Positions 19,014-28,306 of a DNA stretch of 64,000 nt are shown here, one piece after another. Origin of the DNA: Castellaniella sp041677825 (lineage in GTDB: Bacteria > Pseudomonadota > Gammaproteobacteria > Burkholderiales > Burkholderiaceae_B). A program made the position numbers and the translations under genes. A model generated the notes under the pieces. That model was not told the origin of the DNA. It made no database searches and saw only the letters and a program-made list of their open reading frames with translations. The stretch lies in contig NZ_JBAYPG010000012.1 in the NCBI RefSeq assembly GCF_041677825.1, positions 1 to 64,000 of the forward strand, in the 5' to 3' direction. How positions within the stretch are numbered: the first letter of the stretch is position 1; the number at the start of each line of letters is the position of its first letter.

Positions 19014-19665
19014 CGGGTTCGCGGCCTGGCTGGATCTGTATGGCCTCCTGGATCAGGCGCACGATGTCTTCGACATCATCGGTGAGGGTCAGGCGGTCCA
19101 GATCGAACGGGCCGATCATGTGGTGGGCCAGTACCTGCGCGCGAACCCAGTCGATCAGCCCGGCCCAGAACGTGCTGCCGACCATGATGATGGGTGCCGG
19201 CGGCTGTTTGAGGGTCTGGATCAGGGTGATGGCCTCGAAGAGCTCATCCAGTGTGCCGAAGCCGCCCGGCAGCACCACATAGGCCAGGCTGTGCATGAAG
19301 AAGGCTGACTTGCGTGAATTGAAATACTCGAAGTGCAGGCTGTCGGTCTGGTAGGGGTTGTTCCTGGTTTCGCGCGGCAGGCGGATATTCAGGCCGATGC
19401 TGCGCCCACCGGCTTCGTAGGCGCCGCGGTTGGCGGCTTCCATGAGGCCGGGGCCGCCACCGGCAATGACCGGCAGACCCAGTTGCGCAATCCGTCGGCC
19501 GATGTCCTGGCCCAGGGCATAGAAGGGGTGGCTGCGTGCGATGCGCGCGCTGCCAAATACACTGACGCCCATGCCGATTTTCCGAAACGCTGCGGCAGCG
19601 TTCTGCATCTCTGCAATAATTGTGGGGATTTGTTCTTCGGCCGAGACCCGTTTTGTATTGATCAT
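19000..19665 (-). CDS. LOG-family nucleotide phosphoribohydrolase
   Basis: The protein belongs to the LOG family, which cleaves nucleoside 5'-monophosphates (in plants, cytokinin ribotides) and was long mis-annotated as lysine decarboxylase. In the 221-residue form, GGGPGLMEAANRGA (69-82) and PGGFGTLDE (133-141) are the two signature motifs of the Rossmann-like fold. The physiological substrate in bacteria is often unclear. The start is uncertain: ATG 19665 overlaps the polA start codon, and ATGs at residues 20 and 32 are alternatives, the latter just before the conserved VSVFGSARI strand. It lies upstream of the argT operon on the same strand. Confidence 0.85.
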   Translation of the reverse strand: MINTKRVSAEEQIPTIIAEMQNAAAAFRKIGMGVSVFGSARIARSHPFYALGQDIGRRIAQLGLPVIAGGGPGLMEAANRGAYEAGGRSIGLNIRLPRETRNNPYQTDSLHFEYFNSRKSAFFMHSLAYVVLPGGFGTLDELFEAITLIQTLKQPPAPIIMVGSTFWAGLIDWVRAQVLAHHMIGPFDLDRLTLTDDVEDIVRLIQEAIQIQPGREPALPG

Positions 19666-22387
19666 GAAAAAAACTCTGCTGCTTGTGGATGGGTCCAGTT
19701 ACCTGTACCGCGCTTATCATGCCATGCCCGATCTGCGCAATGCGCGCGGCAACCCAACCGGCGCCCTGTATGGGGTCATGGCCATGCTGCGCCGTCTGCT
19801 GCACGACTACAAGGGCGTGGCCACACATGGCGCCTGTGTGTTCGATGCGGCAGGTGGATCGTTTCGCGAGGAACTATACCCCGATTACAAGGCAAACCGT
19901 CCCTCGATGCCCGAGGACCTGCGCAGCCAGCTTGCCCCGATCCACGAGGGCGCCGCGGCCATGGGCTGGACCGTGATTGCCCAGGAAGGCGTTGAAGCCG
20001 ATGATGTCATTGGCACCCTGGCACGCCAGGCCAGCGAAAACGGCTTTTATACCATCATTTCGACAGGCGACAAGGATTTGGCGCAATTGGTGAATGACGA
20101 TGTCAAGCTGGTGAATACCATGACCGGAGAGCACCAGGACACGGATGGGGTCATCCAGCGCTTTGGTGTGCCACCCGAACGCATCGTCGATTATCTCATG
20201 CTGACCGGCGATGCGGTCGACAACGTCCCCGGGGTGGACAAGGTCGGGCCGAAGACCGCGGCCAAGTGGCTCGGCCAGTATGGTGACCTCGAGCAACTGC
20301 TGGCTCATGCGGATGACATCAAAGGGGTCGCAGGCCAGAACCTCAGGGCGGCCCGGGCGCAGTTTCCGCTCACCCGCGAACTGCTCACGGTCCGTCTGGA
20401 TTGCGCCTTGGTGCCCGAACATGCGCCTCAGGCCCTGCGCTTGCGCCAGCCCGATCACAAAACGCTGGTACGACTGTACGAAGAGTACGGATTTCGCTCC
20501 TGGCTGCGCGAGGAAACAGGTGACTCGAGCCGCATTCCCGAGCAGGACGGGCGTGTCGAAGCTGAAACCGCCGAGGCGCCGCAGGCCCTGCATTACGAAC
20601 TGGTGCTCGAGCAGGGGCAGTTCCTGGCGTGGTTGGAAAGGCTGAAATCTGCCAAGCTGGTGGCTCTGGATACCGAAACAACCAGCCTCGATCCCATGGC
20701 GGCGCGATTGGTGGGGTTCTCGGTGGCGCTTGCGCCGGGTGTGGCTGCTTATGTACCGCTGGCGCATCGTGGGCCCGGGGTGCCGCGGCAGCTCGAGTCC
20801 GAGTGGGTGCTGGCGCAATTGCGCCCCTGGCTCGAAGACGCTTCTGCAGCCAAGGTGCTGCACAATGCCAAGTACGACACCCACGTCTTTGCCAACGTGG
20901 GGCTGTCCCTGCGCGGGGTCCGGCACGACACCATGCTCCAGGCCTATGTGCTGCAGTCCAACCGGCGCGTCAACCTGCAGGATCTGTCCATACAGTGGCT
21001 CGGGCAGGCGGGCACCAGCTACGAAGATCTATGTGGCAAGGGGGCCCGCCAGATCGGCTTTGATGAAGTCGCCCTGGATCAGGCGGGGCCTTATGCGGCC
21101 GAAGACGCGGATTTCACCTTGCGCCTGCACCAGGCCCTGTTCCCGCAAGTCGCCGAAGACGCCGGGCTGTCGCGTATCTACGCACTCGAAATGCAGACTT
21201 CTGCGGTTCTGGCGCGCATCGAGCGCAACGGCGTGGCCATCGATGCCCGCGAACTGGCCGTACAGAGTCACGAACTGGGTCAGCAGCTTCTGGCGCTCGA
21301 GGCGCAGGCGCATGAGCTCGCCGGGCAGCCGTTCAATCTCAACTCGCCCAGACAGCTGGGCGAAATCCTGTTCGAGCGCATGCAGATTCCGGTGGTCCGC
21401 AAGACCCCCAGCGGGGCGCCTTCCACCGATGAAGAAGTGCTGACCCAACTGGCGGCCGATCATCCGTTGCCCAAACTGCTGCTTGAATACCGCGGCCTGG
21501 CCAAACTCAAGTCCACCTACACCGACAAACTGCCACGCATGGTCGATGCGCGTACGGGCCGCGTCCATACCCGTTATGCCCAGGCCGCTGTGGTGACAGG
21601 GCGGCTGGCCTCGTCCGATCCCAATCTGCAGAATATCCCCGTACGGACCCCCGAGGGGCGGCGGGTGCGCGCGGCCTTTGTCGCCAGCCAGGGGGGCAGC
21701 ATCGTCTCGGCTGATTATTCCCAGGTCGAGCTTCGCGTCATGGCGCACCTTTCGGGCGATGAAAATCTCTGCAAGGCTTTCGAACAGGGGCTGGACATAC
21801 ACCGCGCCACGGCGGCCGAAGTATTCGGGCTGGCGCTCGATGCGGTCGACGCCGAGCACCGAAGGGCTGCAAAAGCCATCAATTTCGGGCTGATCTACGG
21901 TATGGGCGAGTTTGGTCTGGCCAATAACCTGGGCATTGCCCGCTCAGCCGCGCGCGCTTATATCGATCGCTACTTCACCCGCTATCCGGGCGTTGCCGCC
22001 TATATGGACCGGATCCGCCGCCAGGCCCATGAACAGGGGCGGGTGGAGACCGTCTTTGGCCGGCGCCTGCATTTCCCCGAGTTGCTCACGGCCAAGGGCG
22101 CGCGGGCTGCGGCGGCCGAACGTGCGGCGATCAATGCGCCGGTGCAGGGTACTGCGGCGGATCTCATCAAGATGGCCATGGTGGCGGTACAGGCCTGGCT
22201 GGATGATCAGAATCTGCACAGCCTGATGGTGATGCAGGTGCATGACGAATTGGTGTTCGACGCCCCTGCCGGCGAAGTGGCGCTGCTGCGTGAACACATA
22301 CCCGAGATCATGGCGTCCGTGGCGACGCTGGCCGTACCGCTGGTGGCCGAGGTCGGCGTCGGCCCCAACTGGAGCGAGGCGCATTGA
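19664..22387 (+). CDS. polA: DNA polymerase I
   Basis: PolA fills gaps and removes RNA primers. The 907-residue enzyme has all three domains. The 5' nuclease domain is residues 1 to about 290 (MKKTLLLVDGSSYLYRAYHA). The 3'-5' proofreading domain keeps its carboxylates (D336 and E338 in DTET; also HNAKYD and YAAEDADFT). The polymerase domain has D684 in SADYSQVELR and D861 in QVHDELVFD. ATG 19664 opens the conserved N-terminus; an in-frame start at 19541 would run into the opposite gene. The promoter must lie inside the 5' end of the divergent LOG-family gene. Confidence 0.96.
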   Translation: MKKTLLLVDGSSYLYRAYHAMPDLRNARGNPTGALYGVMAMLRRLLHDYKGVATHGACVFDAAGGSFREELYPDYKANRPSMPEDLRSQLAPIHEGAAAMGWTVIAQEGVEADDVIGTLARQASENGFYTIISTGDKDLAQLVNDDVKLVNTMTGEHQDTDGVIQRFGVPPERIVDYLMLTGDAVDNVPGVDKVGPKTAAKWLGQYGDLEQLLAHADDIKGVAGQNLRAARAQFPLTRELLTVRLDCALVPEHAPQALRLRQPDHKTLVRLYEEYGFRSWLREETGDSSRIPEQDGRVEAETAEAPQALHYELVLEQGQFLAWLERLKSAKLVALDTETTSLDPMAARLVGFSVALAPGVAAYVPLAHRGPGVPRQLESEWVLAQLRPWLEDASAAKVLHNAKYDTHVFANVGLSLRGVRHDTMLQAYVLQSNRRVNLQDLSIQWLGQAGTSYEDLCGKGARQIGFDEVALDQAGPYAAEDADFTLRLHQALFPQVAEDAGLSRIYALEMQTSAVLARIERNGVAIDARELAVQSHELGQQLLALEAQAHELAGQPFNLNSPRQLGEILFERMQIPVVRKTPSGAPSTDEEVLTQLAADHPLPKLLLEYRGLAKLKSTYTDKLPRMVDARTGRVHTRYAQAAVVTGRLASSDPNLQNIPVRTPEGRRVRAAFVASQGGSIVSADYSQVELRVMAHLSGDENLCKAFEQGLDIHRATAAEVFGLALDAVDAEHRRAAKAINFGLIYGMGEFGLANNLGIARSAARAYIDRYFTRYPGVAAYMDRIRRQAHEQGRVETVFGRRLHFPELLTAKGARAAAAERAAINAPVQGTAADLIKMAMVAVQAWLDDQNLHSLMVMQVHDELVFDAPAGEVALLREHIPEIMASVATLAVPLVAEVGVGPNWSEAH

Positions 22388-22445
22388 GCGTGTGACGCGC
22401 GGGCGCATCGAGGGGTAACGCTCATCCAGAGTGTGCCGCGCGGCC

Positions 22446-22491
22446 ATGCCGCATGTCGCGGGATGTGGCCTGCGGCATATGGCATGCAGGC
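22446..22491. terminator. Hairpins between convergent polA and Na/Pi gene
   Basis: ATGCCGCA (22446-22453) can pair with TGCGGCAT (22471-22478). Alternatively GCCTGC (22468-22473) pairs with GCAGGC (22486-22491). The 111-bp convergent gap has no other feature. A bidirectional terminator is plausible, but there are no T-runs. Confidence 0.35.
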
Positions 22492-22498
22492 CGCCGCG

Positions 22499-24160
22499 TC
22501 ATTCGGTTTCGCGCAGCCGGTTGGGCAGCAGCTCGCCATGGCGCGACAACACCGGGTAGGCGGCGCCATTGACCAGGTAGGCATTGACCCCGCCGGCGTC
22601 GCGCAGAATCTCGAGGTAGAAGGCGCCGATATCGGCGGCCTCGAGGCGGCCTGTCTTGATGCGTTCGAGGTGGCGCTCGGCCGCCCGGGCCTCGAGTTCG
22701 CGAAAATGGTCTTTTTCGTAGGCCAGGTGGCGGGCTGAAATGCGATCACCCGACAGGAACAGCGCCCCCGCCTGCGACAGATTGTGCAGCAGCCGGTCCA
22801 TGACCTCGGCCAGTTCGTGGGCCTGGTCTGCATCGAGCATCCAGTTCTTCTTGTTCATGCGGCTGGCATGACCGAGCAGACCCATGCCCGAGAAGCTGGC
22901 CGCATGCGCCATGTTCATCGAAAAGGCCAGGATGGTCTTGAGATTGCCTTCGTCTTCCGCGCTCAGGTTGTCCTGGTCGAGTGTGGCGAGGAACGTGGTG
23001 ATGGTCTGATCCAGCCGGGCGATGCTGGTGTTGAGGTCGCGGGCCCGGCTGATGGCGACCGAGTCGCCGGCCAGCAGGGCCCTGCGCGTCAGCTGCAGCG
23101 ACTCGCGCAGCAGGTCGGTGAGGCGCAGCGCTTCGCGTGCCGCCTGGCCCAGCGCCACAGCCGGTACCTCGCGCGAGGGCTCGGACAGGTACAGCGGGCT
23201 GGCGCGGTCGACATCCGCCACCTTCTGTGGCAGCAGACGTTCGAGCACATGGGCGTAGGGACCCAGCAGCGGCATGAAGAGCAGGGCGACTGCGACATTG
23301 AAGGCCAGATGCAGGTTGGCTACTGCATGGGCAGGATCGCTGGCACCCAGCAGTTGCATGATGGGCTGCGCCCAGGGCAGCAGGGCCATGGCTGCGGCAC
23401 AGCCTGCCACACGCGTGCCCAGGTTGCCGATGGGCAGGCGGCGCGAGGCCGGATTGTCACCGGAGCCACTCTCGGTGACCGGATTGATCGCCGTGCCCAG
23501 ATTCGCGCCCAATACGAGGGTATAGGCCAGTTCAAGGGGGACCAGCCCGTGGTGGGCGAGAGACATGATGAGGACCACGACCGCCACGCTGGAGTGCGAG
23601 GCCCAGGTGAGCAAGGTGGCGGCGGCCAGGGCGACCAGAGGCGTGGCTACCAGCATCTGCAGGGCATCGCCCAGCATGGGGGCATTCTTGAGGGGCTCGA
23701 ACATGCTCACCAGTTCGTGCAAGGCCAGCAGCAGCAGGCCCAGCCCGATGAGGGCCCGCCCCAGGTCGCGTGTCCGGCCGGGTACGTAATGACGGAACAT
23801 CCAGACACCGAGCAATATGAGGCCGGGCGCGATTGCCGTCGGGTTGAAGGCGAGCGCCTGCACGATGAGAGTGGTACCCACGTTGGCGCCCAGCATGGCC
23901 GCCAGCCCAGGTACCAGGGGGACCAGCCCATCCATGGCAAACCCGGCGATCATCAGGCCCGTGGCGGTGCTGCTCTGGATGGCGGCCGTGATCATCAGGC
24001 CCGTGCCGAAGGCGCGCGGCAGTGAGCCCATGGCGCGCCCCATCCACAGGCCCAGACGCTTGCCGAATGCGCGCTGCACGCCGGACTGCACCATGTGCAC
24101 GCCCCAGAGCAGCAGCGCGATATAGCCGCCAAACGAGATCAGGACCTGGAGTTCCCGCAT
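22499..24160 (-). CDS. Na/Pi cotransporter family protein with PhoU-like domain
   Basis: Inner-membrane protein of 553 residues. The N-terminal half (about 1-310) is the duplicated NptA/PNaS domain, with paired QSS-type motifs: QSSTATGLM near residue 62 and SHSSVAVVV in the second repeat. Each is followed by a GANVGT/GANLGT loop. The C-terminal part (about 340-553) is a soluble helical domain resembling PhoU. Relatives such as E. coli YjbB export phosphate; direction here is not known. It follows htpX by 5 nt and may be co-transcribed. Confidence 0.87.
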   Translation of the reverse strand: MRELQVLISFGGYIALLLWGVHMVQSGVQRAFGKRLGLWMGRAMGSLPRAFGTGLMITAAIQSSTATGLMIAGFAMDGLVPLVPGLAAMLGANVGTTLIVQALAFNPTAIAPGLILLGVWMFRHYVPGRTRDLGRALIGLGLLLLALHELVSMFEPLKNAPMLGDALQMLVATPLVALAAATLLTWASHSSVAVVVLIMSLAHHGLVPLELAYTLVLGANLGTAINPVTESGSGDNPASRRLPIGNLGTRVAGCAAAMALLPWAQPIMQLLGASDPAHAVANLHLAFNVAVALLFMPLLGPYAHVLERLLPQKVADVDRASPLYLSEPSREVPAVALGQAAREALRLTDLLRESLQLTRRALLAGDSVAISRARDLNTSIARLDQTITTFLATLDQDNLSAEDEGNLKTILAFSMNMAHAASFSGMGLLGHASRMNKKNWMLDADQAHELAEVMDRLLHNLSQAGALFLSGDRISARHLAYEKDHFRELEARAAERHLERIKTGRLEAADIGAFYLEILRDAGGVNAYLVNGAAYPVLSRHGELLPNRLRETE

Positions 24161-24165
24161 CGCAT

Positions 24166-25044
24166 TCAGCGGCTGCGCAGCTGGCGCAGGGCCTCGATGC
24201 GCTTTTCTATAGGGGGGTGGGAGGCGAACAGGGCACCGATGGCAGCGCCGGTGATCCCCGATGCGGCAAAGGCCTTGGGCAGTTCGCCCGCTTCAAGCCC
24301 GCCCAGGCGCGCCAATGCCCTGATCATGGGCTCGCGTGAACCCAGCAGCGTGGCAGAACCGGCGTCTGCACGGAATTCGCGCTGGCGTGAAAACCAGGCC
24401 ACGATGATCGAGGCGATGAGCCCGAAGAAGATCTCGCACACGATCACGCTCAGGTAATAGCCCATGCCCACGTCGCGCTCGTTGCGCAGCACGACCCGGT
24501 CGATGAAATATCCGACCAGTCTGGAGAGGAAGATCACGAAGGTGTTCACCACCCCCTGGATCAGGGTCAGGGTGACCATGTCACCGTTGGCAATGTGCGC
24601 GACCTCATGGCCGAGCACGGCGGCCACCTCTTCTTCGGTCATTGAATCGAGCAGCCCGGTGGATACGGCGACCAGCGAGTCATTGCGGAAGGCCCCGGTT
24701 GCAAATGCGTTGGGCGCGCCTTCGTAGATGGCGACTTCGGGGCGTCCGATACCCGCGCGATCGGCCAACTGATGGACGGTTTCCACCAGCCAGGCCTCGC
24801 GCCGGCTGCGCGGCGCCTGCGGGTCGATGACACGCGCGCGCGTGCTGGTCTTGGCCATCCATTTGCTGAGCAGCAGCGAGATGAACGAGCCTGCAAAACC
24901 GATGATCGCGGCAAACACCAGCAGGGCACCGGGATCGATGCCATTGGCCGTAAGGTACGGACCGATACCGAGCAGGGTCATGGTGATGTTGAGCACGACC
25001 AGAACGGCCAGATTGGTCGCCAGGAACAGAAGGATACGTTTCAT
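24166..25044 (-). CDS. htpX: Membrane zinc metalloprotease HtpX
   Basis: HtpX degrades damaged membrane proteins together with FtsH. The 292-residue product has two N-terminal membrane segments (about 4-26 and 38-60), zinc motif HEVAH (146-150) and two further hydrophobic stretches. Length equals E. coli HtpX (293). ATG 25044 begins the standard MKRILLFLATNLAVLVVLN; upstream in-frame codons to 25095 are not conserved. The 123-bp gap to the divergent permease gene holds AT-rich TATAGT and TACAAT boxes but no confident promoter. Confidence 0.94.
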   Translation of the reverse strand: MKRILLFLATNLAVLVVLNITMTLLGIGPYLTANGIDPGALLVFAAIIGFAGSFISLLLSKWMAKTSTRARVIDPQAPRSRREAWLVETVHQLADRAGIGRPEVAIYEGAPNAFATGAFRNDSLVAVSTGLLDSMTEEEVAAVLGHEVAHIANGDMVTLTLIQGVVNTFVIFLSRLVGYFIDRVVLRNERDVGMGYYLSVIVCEIFFGLIASIIVAWFSRQREFRADAGSATLLGSREPMIRALARLGGLEAGELPKAFAASGITGAAIGALFASHPPIEKRIEALRQLRSR

Positions 25045-25167
25045 GAAAGCGGGATGTGGTGGCGGGCGCTGGGCGCGGGTTGCCGGGGCATGCATGCAAG
25101 ACGCCCGGATTGTACGAAAGTGTATAGTATTGGATTTCCAAACGGTAGCCCGATTGCGGCAAGAAGC

Positions 25168-26076
25168 ATGCAGTCTTTATGGATGTTGCTGGCGTGCGCC
25201 ATGTTTGCCACGATGGGGGCCCTGATCAAGGTGGCTGCCGATGGCACCGCCAGCCTGCCCGAGATCGTTCTGTTTCGGGGGCTGCCATCCGTGCTGCTGC
25301 TGTTTTTCTGGGCGCGCTCCACCCGCAGGCGGCTGCGTCCAGCCAGCTGGCGGTTCCATATCTGGCGCAACGTCAGCGGCATTCTGTCCATGTGGCTGGG
25401 CTTCTACGCGCTATCCCATCTGGCATTGCCCACGGCCATCAGCCTGAACTACACCGCGCCCTTGTTCATCGGTGGCTGGATGCTCTTCTTTGGCGGGGCA
25501 CAGCGCGACCCCGTGCGCGTCATGGCGGTTCTGGCCGGGTTTCTGGGGGTGCTGGGCGTGTTGCGGCCCAGCATAGAGCATGATCAATGGGTGGCGGCCC
25601 TGCTGGGCCTGGGCGCCGGGGCCCTGTCGGCTGTGGCGATGATGCAGATCCGGCAATTGGGTCGTATCGGCGAGCCCGAATGGCGTACCGTGCTGATCTT
25701 CTCCATGGGTGCCAGCCTCAGTGGTCTGGCGGGCATTGCGATCGATGGCTGGCACACGCGTACGCCGCTGACCGTGCTGGCCCTGATTGGCCTGGGCATT
25801 GCCGGGCTGGTCGGCCAGTTGGCCATGACACGCGCGTTTGGTTTGGGCTCGACCCTATTGACGGCGGCTCTGCAGTACACGACCATCATCTTTGCCGCGC
25901 TCATCGGGGTCGTGTTCTGGGGTGATCGGCCGGCGCCGCTGGCCTGGGTCGGCATGGCGCTGATCGTGGCTTCTGGCTTGCTGTCGGTCTGGCGTACCCA
26001 TGTCGAAGCACGCATCCTGCGCGGCAACAACGAAAACAAAGTGGCGGGCCCGGTCCCGCAGGAGGCAGATGCATGA
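25168..26076 (+). CDS. EamA/DMT-superfamily permease
   Basis: Predicted inner-membrane transporter of 302 residues with about ten hydrophobic helices in two EamA repeats (about 1-135 and 145-285). It resembles the RhaT/YdcZ-like drug and metabolite transporters; the substrate is unknown. ATG 25168 is chosen because translation from there begins directly with the first helix. The reading frame is also open far upstream, antisense to htpX, which is not meaningful. The stop overlaps the sulfurtransferase start by 4 nt (ATGA). Confidence 0.87.
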   Translation: MQSLWMLLACAMFATMGALIKVAADGTASLPEIVLFRGLPSVLLLFFWARSTRRRLRPASWRFHIWRNVSGILSMWLGFYALSHLALPTAISLNYTAPLFIGGWMLFFGGAQRDPVRVMAVLAGFLGVLGVLRPSIEHDQWVAALLGLGAGALSAVAMMQIRQLGRIGEPEWRTVLIFSMGASLSGLAGIAIDGWHTRTPLTVLALIGLGIAGLVGQLAMTRAFGLGSTLLTAALQYTTIIFAALIGVVFWGDRPAPLAWVGMALIVASGLLSVWRTHVEARILRGNNENKVAGPVPQEADA

Positions 26077-26939
26077 GTACCTACTTGATTCAGGCCGAAA
26101 GCCTGCGCGAACGGCTGGCACGCCCTGGATGCCTGGTCTTTGACGTTCGTCACGATCTGACGAACCCGCGTGCAGGGCGCGAGGCCTACGAAGCGGGTCA
26201 TATACCCGGCGCCCTGTTTCTCGACTCCGAGACCCAGCTGAGCGGCACCCGTACGGGGCAGAACGGGCGCCACCCCTTGCCCGACCGTGCCGATTTTGCT
26301 TCGTTCATGCGCACGCAGGGTCTGTCGGCCCGCGTGCAGGTCGTGGCCTACGATGCGGGTGCCGGGGCCATGGCCGCGCGCCTGTGGTGGATGCTGCGCT
26401 GGCTTGGGCACGAATCCGTAGCTATACTCGATGGCGGCCTGGCAGCGTGGCAGGCCGCTGGCGGATCGCTGGAGACCGGAACCCGCAGTCCATCGGTCAG
26501 CGAGGCGCAGGCGGTGCAGGGTCTGCGCCTTGCCGCACAGCCCGCCATGCCAGTCGTGGATGCCGGGGCCGTTCTGGCCAACATCGATCAGCCTCGTTTC
26601 ACGGTGCTCGATGCGCGCGCCCCGGAACGCTTCATGGGGCAGGTCGAACCACTGGATGCCGTCGCCGGGCACATACCCGGCGCCCTGAACCGGCCTTTCG
26701 GCCAGAATCTCGATGAACATGGCCGGTTCAAGTCGCCCGAGCGGCTGCGCGCCGAATTCCAGGAACTCCTGGGCGAACGCCTGAAGCACGGTATCGTGCA
26801 TCAATGTGGGTCGGGGGTCACGGCCTGCCACAATCTGTTTGCCATGGAACTCGCTGGCTTGCCCGGTTCATCACTGTATCCGGGCTCCTGGAGCGAATGG
26901 TGCAGCCGGCCGGATCATCCGGTCGCCACGGGGGCCTGA
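26073..26939 (+). CDS. sseA: 3-mercaptopyruvate/thiosulfate sulfurtransferase
   Basis: Two-domain rhodanese of 288 residues that moves sulfane sulfur to cyanide or thiol acceptors. The C-terminal domain has the active-site loop CGSGVTACH with C245, the CG[SG]GV[TS] type linked to mercaptopyruvate activity in E. coli SseA. The N-terminal rhodanese domain is inactive, as usual. It overlaps the DMT permease gene by 4 nt, so the pair may share a transcript. Downstream it converges on the Rieske oxygenase gene with a 21-bp gap. Confidence 0.9.
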   Translation: MSTYLIQAESLRERLARPGCLVFDVRHDLTNPRAGREAYEAGHIPGALFLDSETQLSGTRTGQNGRHPLPDRADFASFMRTQGLSARVQVVAYDAGAGAMAARLWWMLRWLGHESVAILDGGLAAWQAAGGSLETGTRSPSVSEAQAVQGLRLAAQPAMPVVDAGAVLANIDQPRFTVLDARAPERFMGQVEPLDAVAGHIPGALNRPFGQNLDEHGRFKSPERLRAEFQELLGERLKHGIVHQCGSGVTACHNLFAMELAGLPGSSLYPGSWSEWCSRPDHPVATGA

Positions 26940-26960
26940 AGCCTGCGCCAGCCGTCGGCT

Positions 26961-28091
26961 TCAGGCCATCATTTCGCGGTACCAGGCATGGAAATGCACC
27001 ATGCCGTCTTCCAGTGGCTGCTGGTAGGGCCCGCTCTCGCTGGTGCCTCGCTGCATCAGGGCCAGACGACCCGCGTCCATGCGTTCGGCGATTTCGTCAT
27101 CCTCGATCGCGGTTTCCATGTAGGCGGCCTGCTGGGCCTCGATGAACCCGGGCTCGAAGGCAATGATGTCCTCGGGGTAATGGAATTCGATCACGTTGAC
27201 CGTTTCCTGCGGCCCCTGCGGGTACAGCGTCGACAGCACCAGGCAGTAGGGGTAGACCTCTATCATGTGCGTCGGGAAGTACGTCACCCAGAATGCACCG
27301 AAGTCGGGTACCTGGCCTGACGTGTACTCGAGCAGCCGGCTGTGCCACTGCCGGTAGACGTCCGTGCCCGGCTGGCCCAGTGCCCGGTGGATGCCCACCT
27401 GCTGTACGCTGAAGAATGCGCCGAATTCCCATGCCAGCTCGTCGCAACTGACGAATTGCCCCAGACCCGGGTGGAATGGGCCCACGTGGTAGTCCTCCAG
27501 GTAGACCTCGATGAAGGTTTTCCAGTTGTAATGGCATGGGTGCACCTCGACGTGATGCAATGCGTAGTTCGAGAAATCGAATTCGGGGCGTGTGAACAGG
27601 GCGCCCAGATCTTCATGCGGGTCGCGGACGCCTTCGAACAGCAGGCCATGGCAATCGTGCAGCGGCCACGACTGCAATGCGGATCGGGGTTTTGGGTCGA
27701 ACAGGGGCGTATTCAGTACGCGGCCCCGGGTGTCATAGCTCCAGTGGTGGAGCGGGCAAAGAATGCGGCCGCCCGTACTGGACAGGTTGCCTGATGCACA
27801 TCCGGGATCGCGGCCATTCTGGCAACCCAGCATCAGGGCCTGGCGATGACGGCAGACATTCGACAGCAGGCGGATGGTGTCGCCATCGCGCAGCAGCATG
27901 CGGCCACCGCCTTCGTGTACCAGAGTACGCCAGTCGCCCGCCGTCGGGACCATCTGTTCGTGCCCCACGTAGCGGGCACTGTGGGCGAACACCTTCTGGC
28001 GTTCGATGTCCAGAATTTCAGGGTCGAAGTAATGGCCGACCGGCAGGGGGCCCTGAACGGCGGGGTTTGCGGGAGTCGGATGTGTGCTCAT
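26961..28091 (-). CDS. Rieske non-heme iron oxygenase, alpha-subunit type
   Basis: Ring-hydroxylating-type oxygenase of 376 residues; substrate unknown. The Rieske [2Fe-2S] ligands are C80-R-H82 and C112-P-L-H115. The spacing between H82 and C112 is 29 residues, against 15-17 in most family members, because of a Gly/Cys-rich insert with two extra cysteines (C90, C98). The catalytic domain has the iron motif EDYHVGPFHPG (H202, H207). No ferredoxin or reductase gene is adjacent, so electrons must come from elsewhere. ATG 28091 is taken as start; further upstream the frame is open but unlike the family. Confidence 0.87.
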   Translation of the reverse strand: MSTHPTPANPAVQGPLPVGHYFDPEILDIERQKVFAHSARYVGHEQMVPTAGDWRTLVHEGGGRMLLRDGDTIRLLSNVCRHRQALMLGCQNGRDPGCASGNLSSTGGRILCPLHHWSYDTRGRVLNTPLFDPKPRSALQSWPLHDCHGLLFEGVRDPHEDLGALFTRPEFDFSNYALHHVEVHPCHYNWKTFIEVYLEDYHVGPFHPGLGQFVSCDELAWEFGAFFSVQQVGIHRALGQPGTDVYRQWHSRLLEYTSGQVPDFGAFWVTYFPTHMIEVYPYCLVLSTLYPQGPQETVNVIEFHYPEDIIAFEPGFIEAQQAAYMETAIEDDEIAERMDAGRLALMQRGTSESGPYQQPLEDGMVHFHAWYREMMA

Positions 28092-28306
28092 GGTTTGCCT
28101 GCAATCATGGGTCGGAAACACAAACCACCGGGTGGCGGCCGGCGAAAGGCCTTTCATGCCCTGGCGGGGTTCTCGTACAATCCAGTCTGGAATGCACAGA
28201 TGATAGCCATGTTCAAAGTTTTTCGGTATGGGCCCTGTCGGCCCTCGTGGCCGGCCCAGCGGCACGCGCAATACCCGTATGGCCTGCGGCAGCGAGCTGG
28301 TCTGGC

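Noticed and set aside
24772..25167. N-terminal extension of the DMT permease by 132 residues
   Set aside because: The segment is antisense to htpX and hydrophilic; the first transmembrane helix begins at ATG 25168.
28209..28306. Signal-peptide-like stretch (SFSVWALSALVAGPAARA) upstream of and in frame with ispA
   Set aside because: It has no start codon in that frame; the ATG at 28209 is in another frame. IspA is cytosolic. Probably chance, or a decayed fragment too short to judge.
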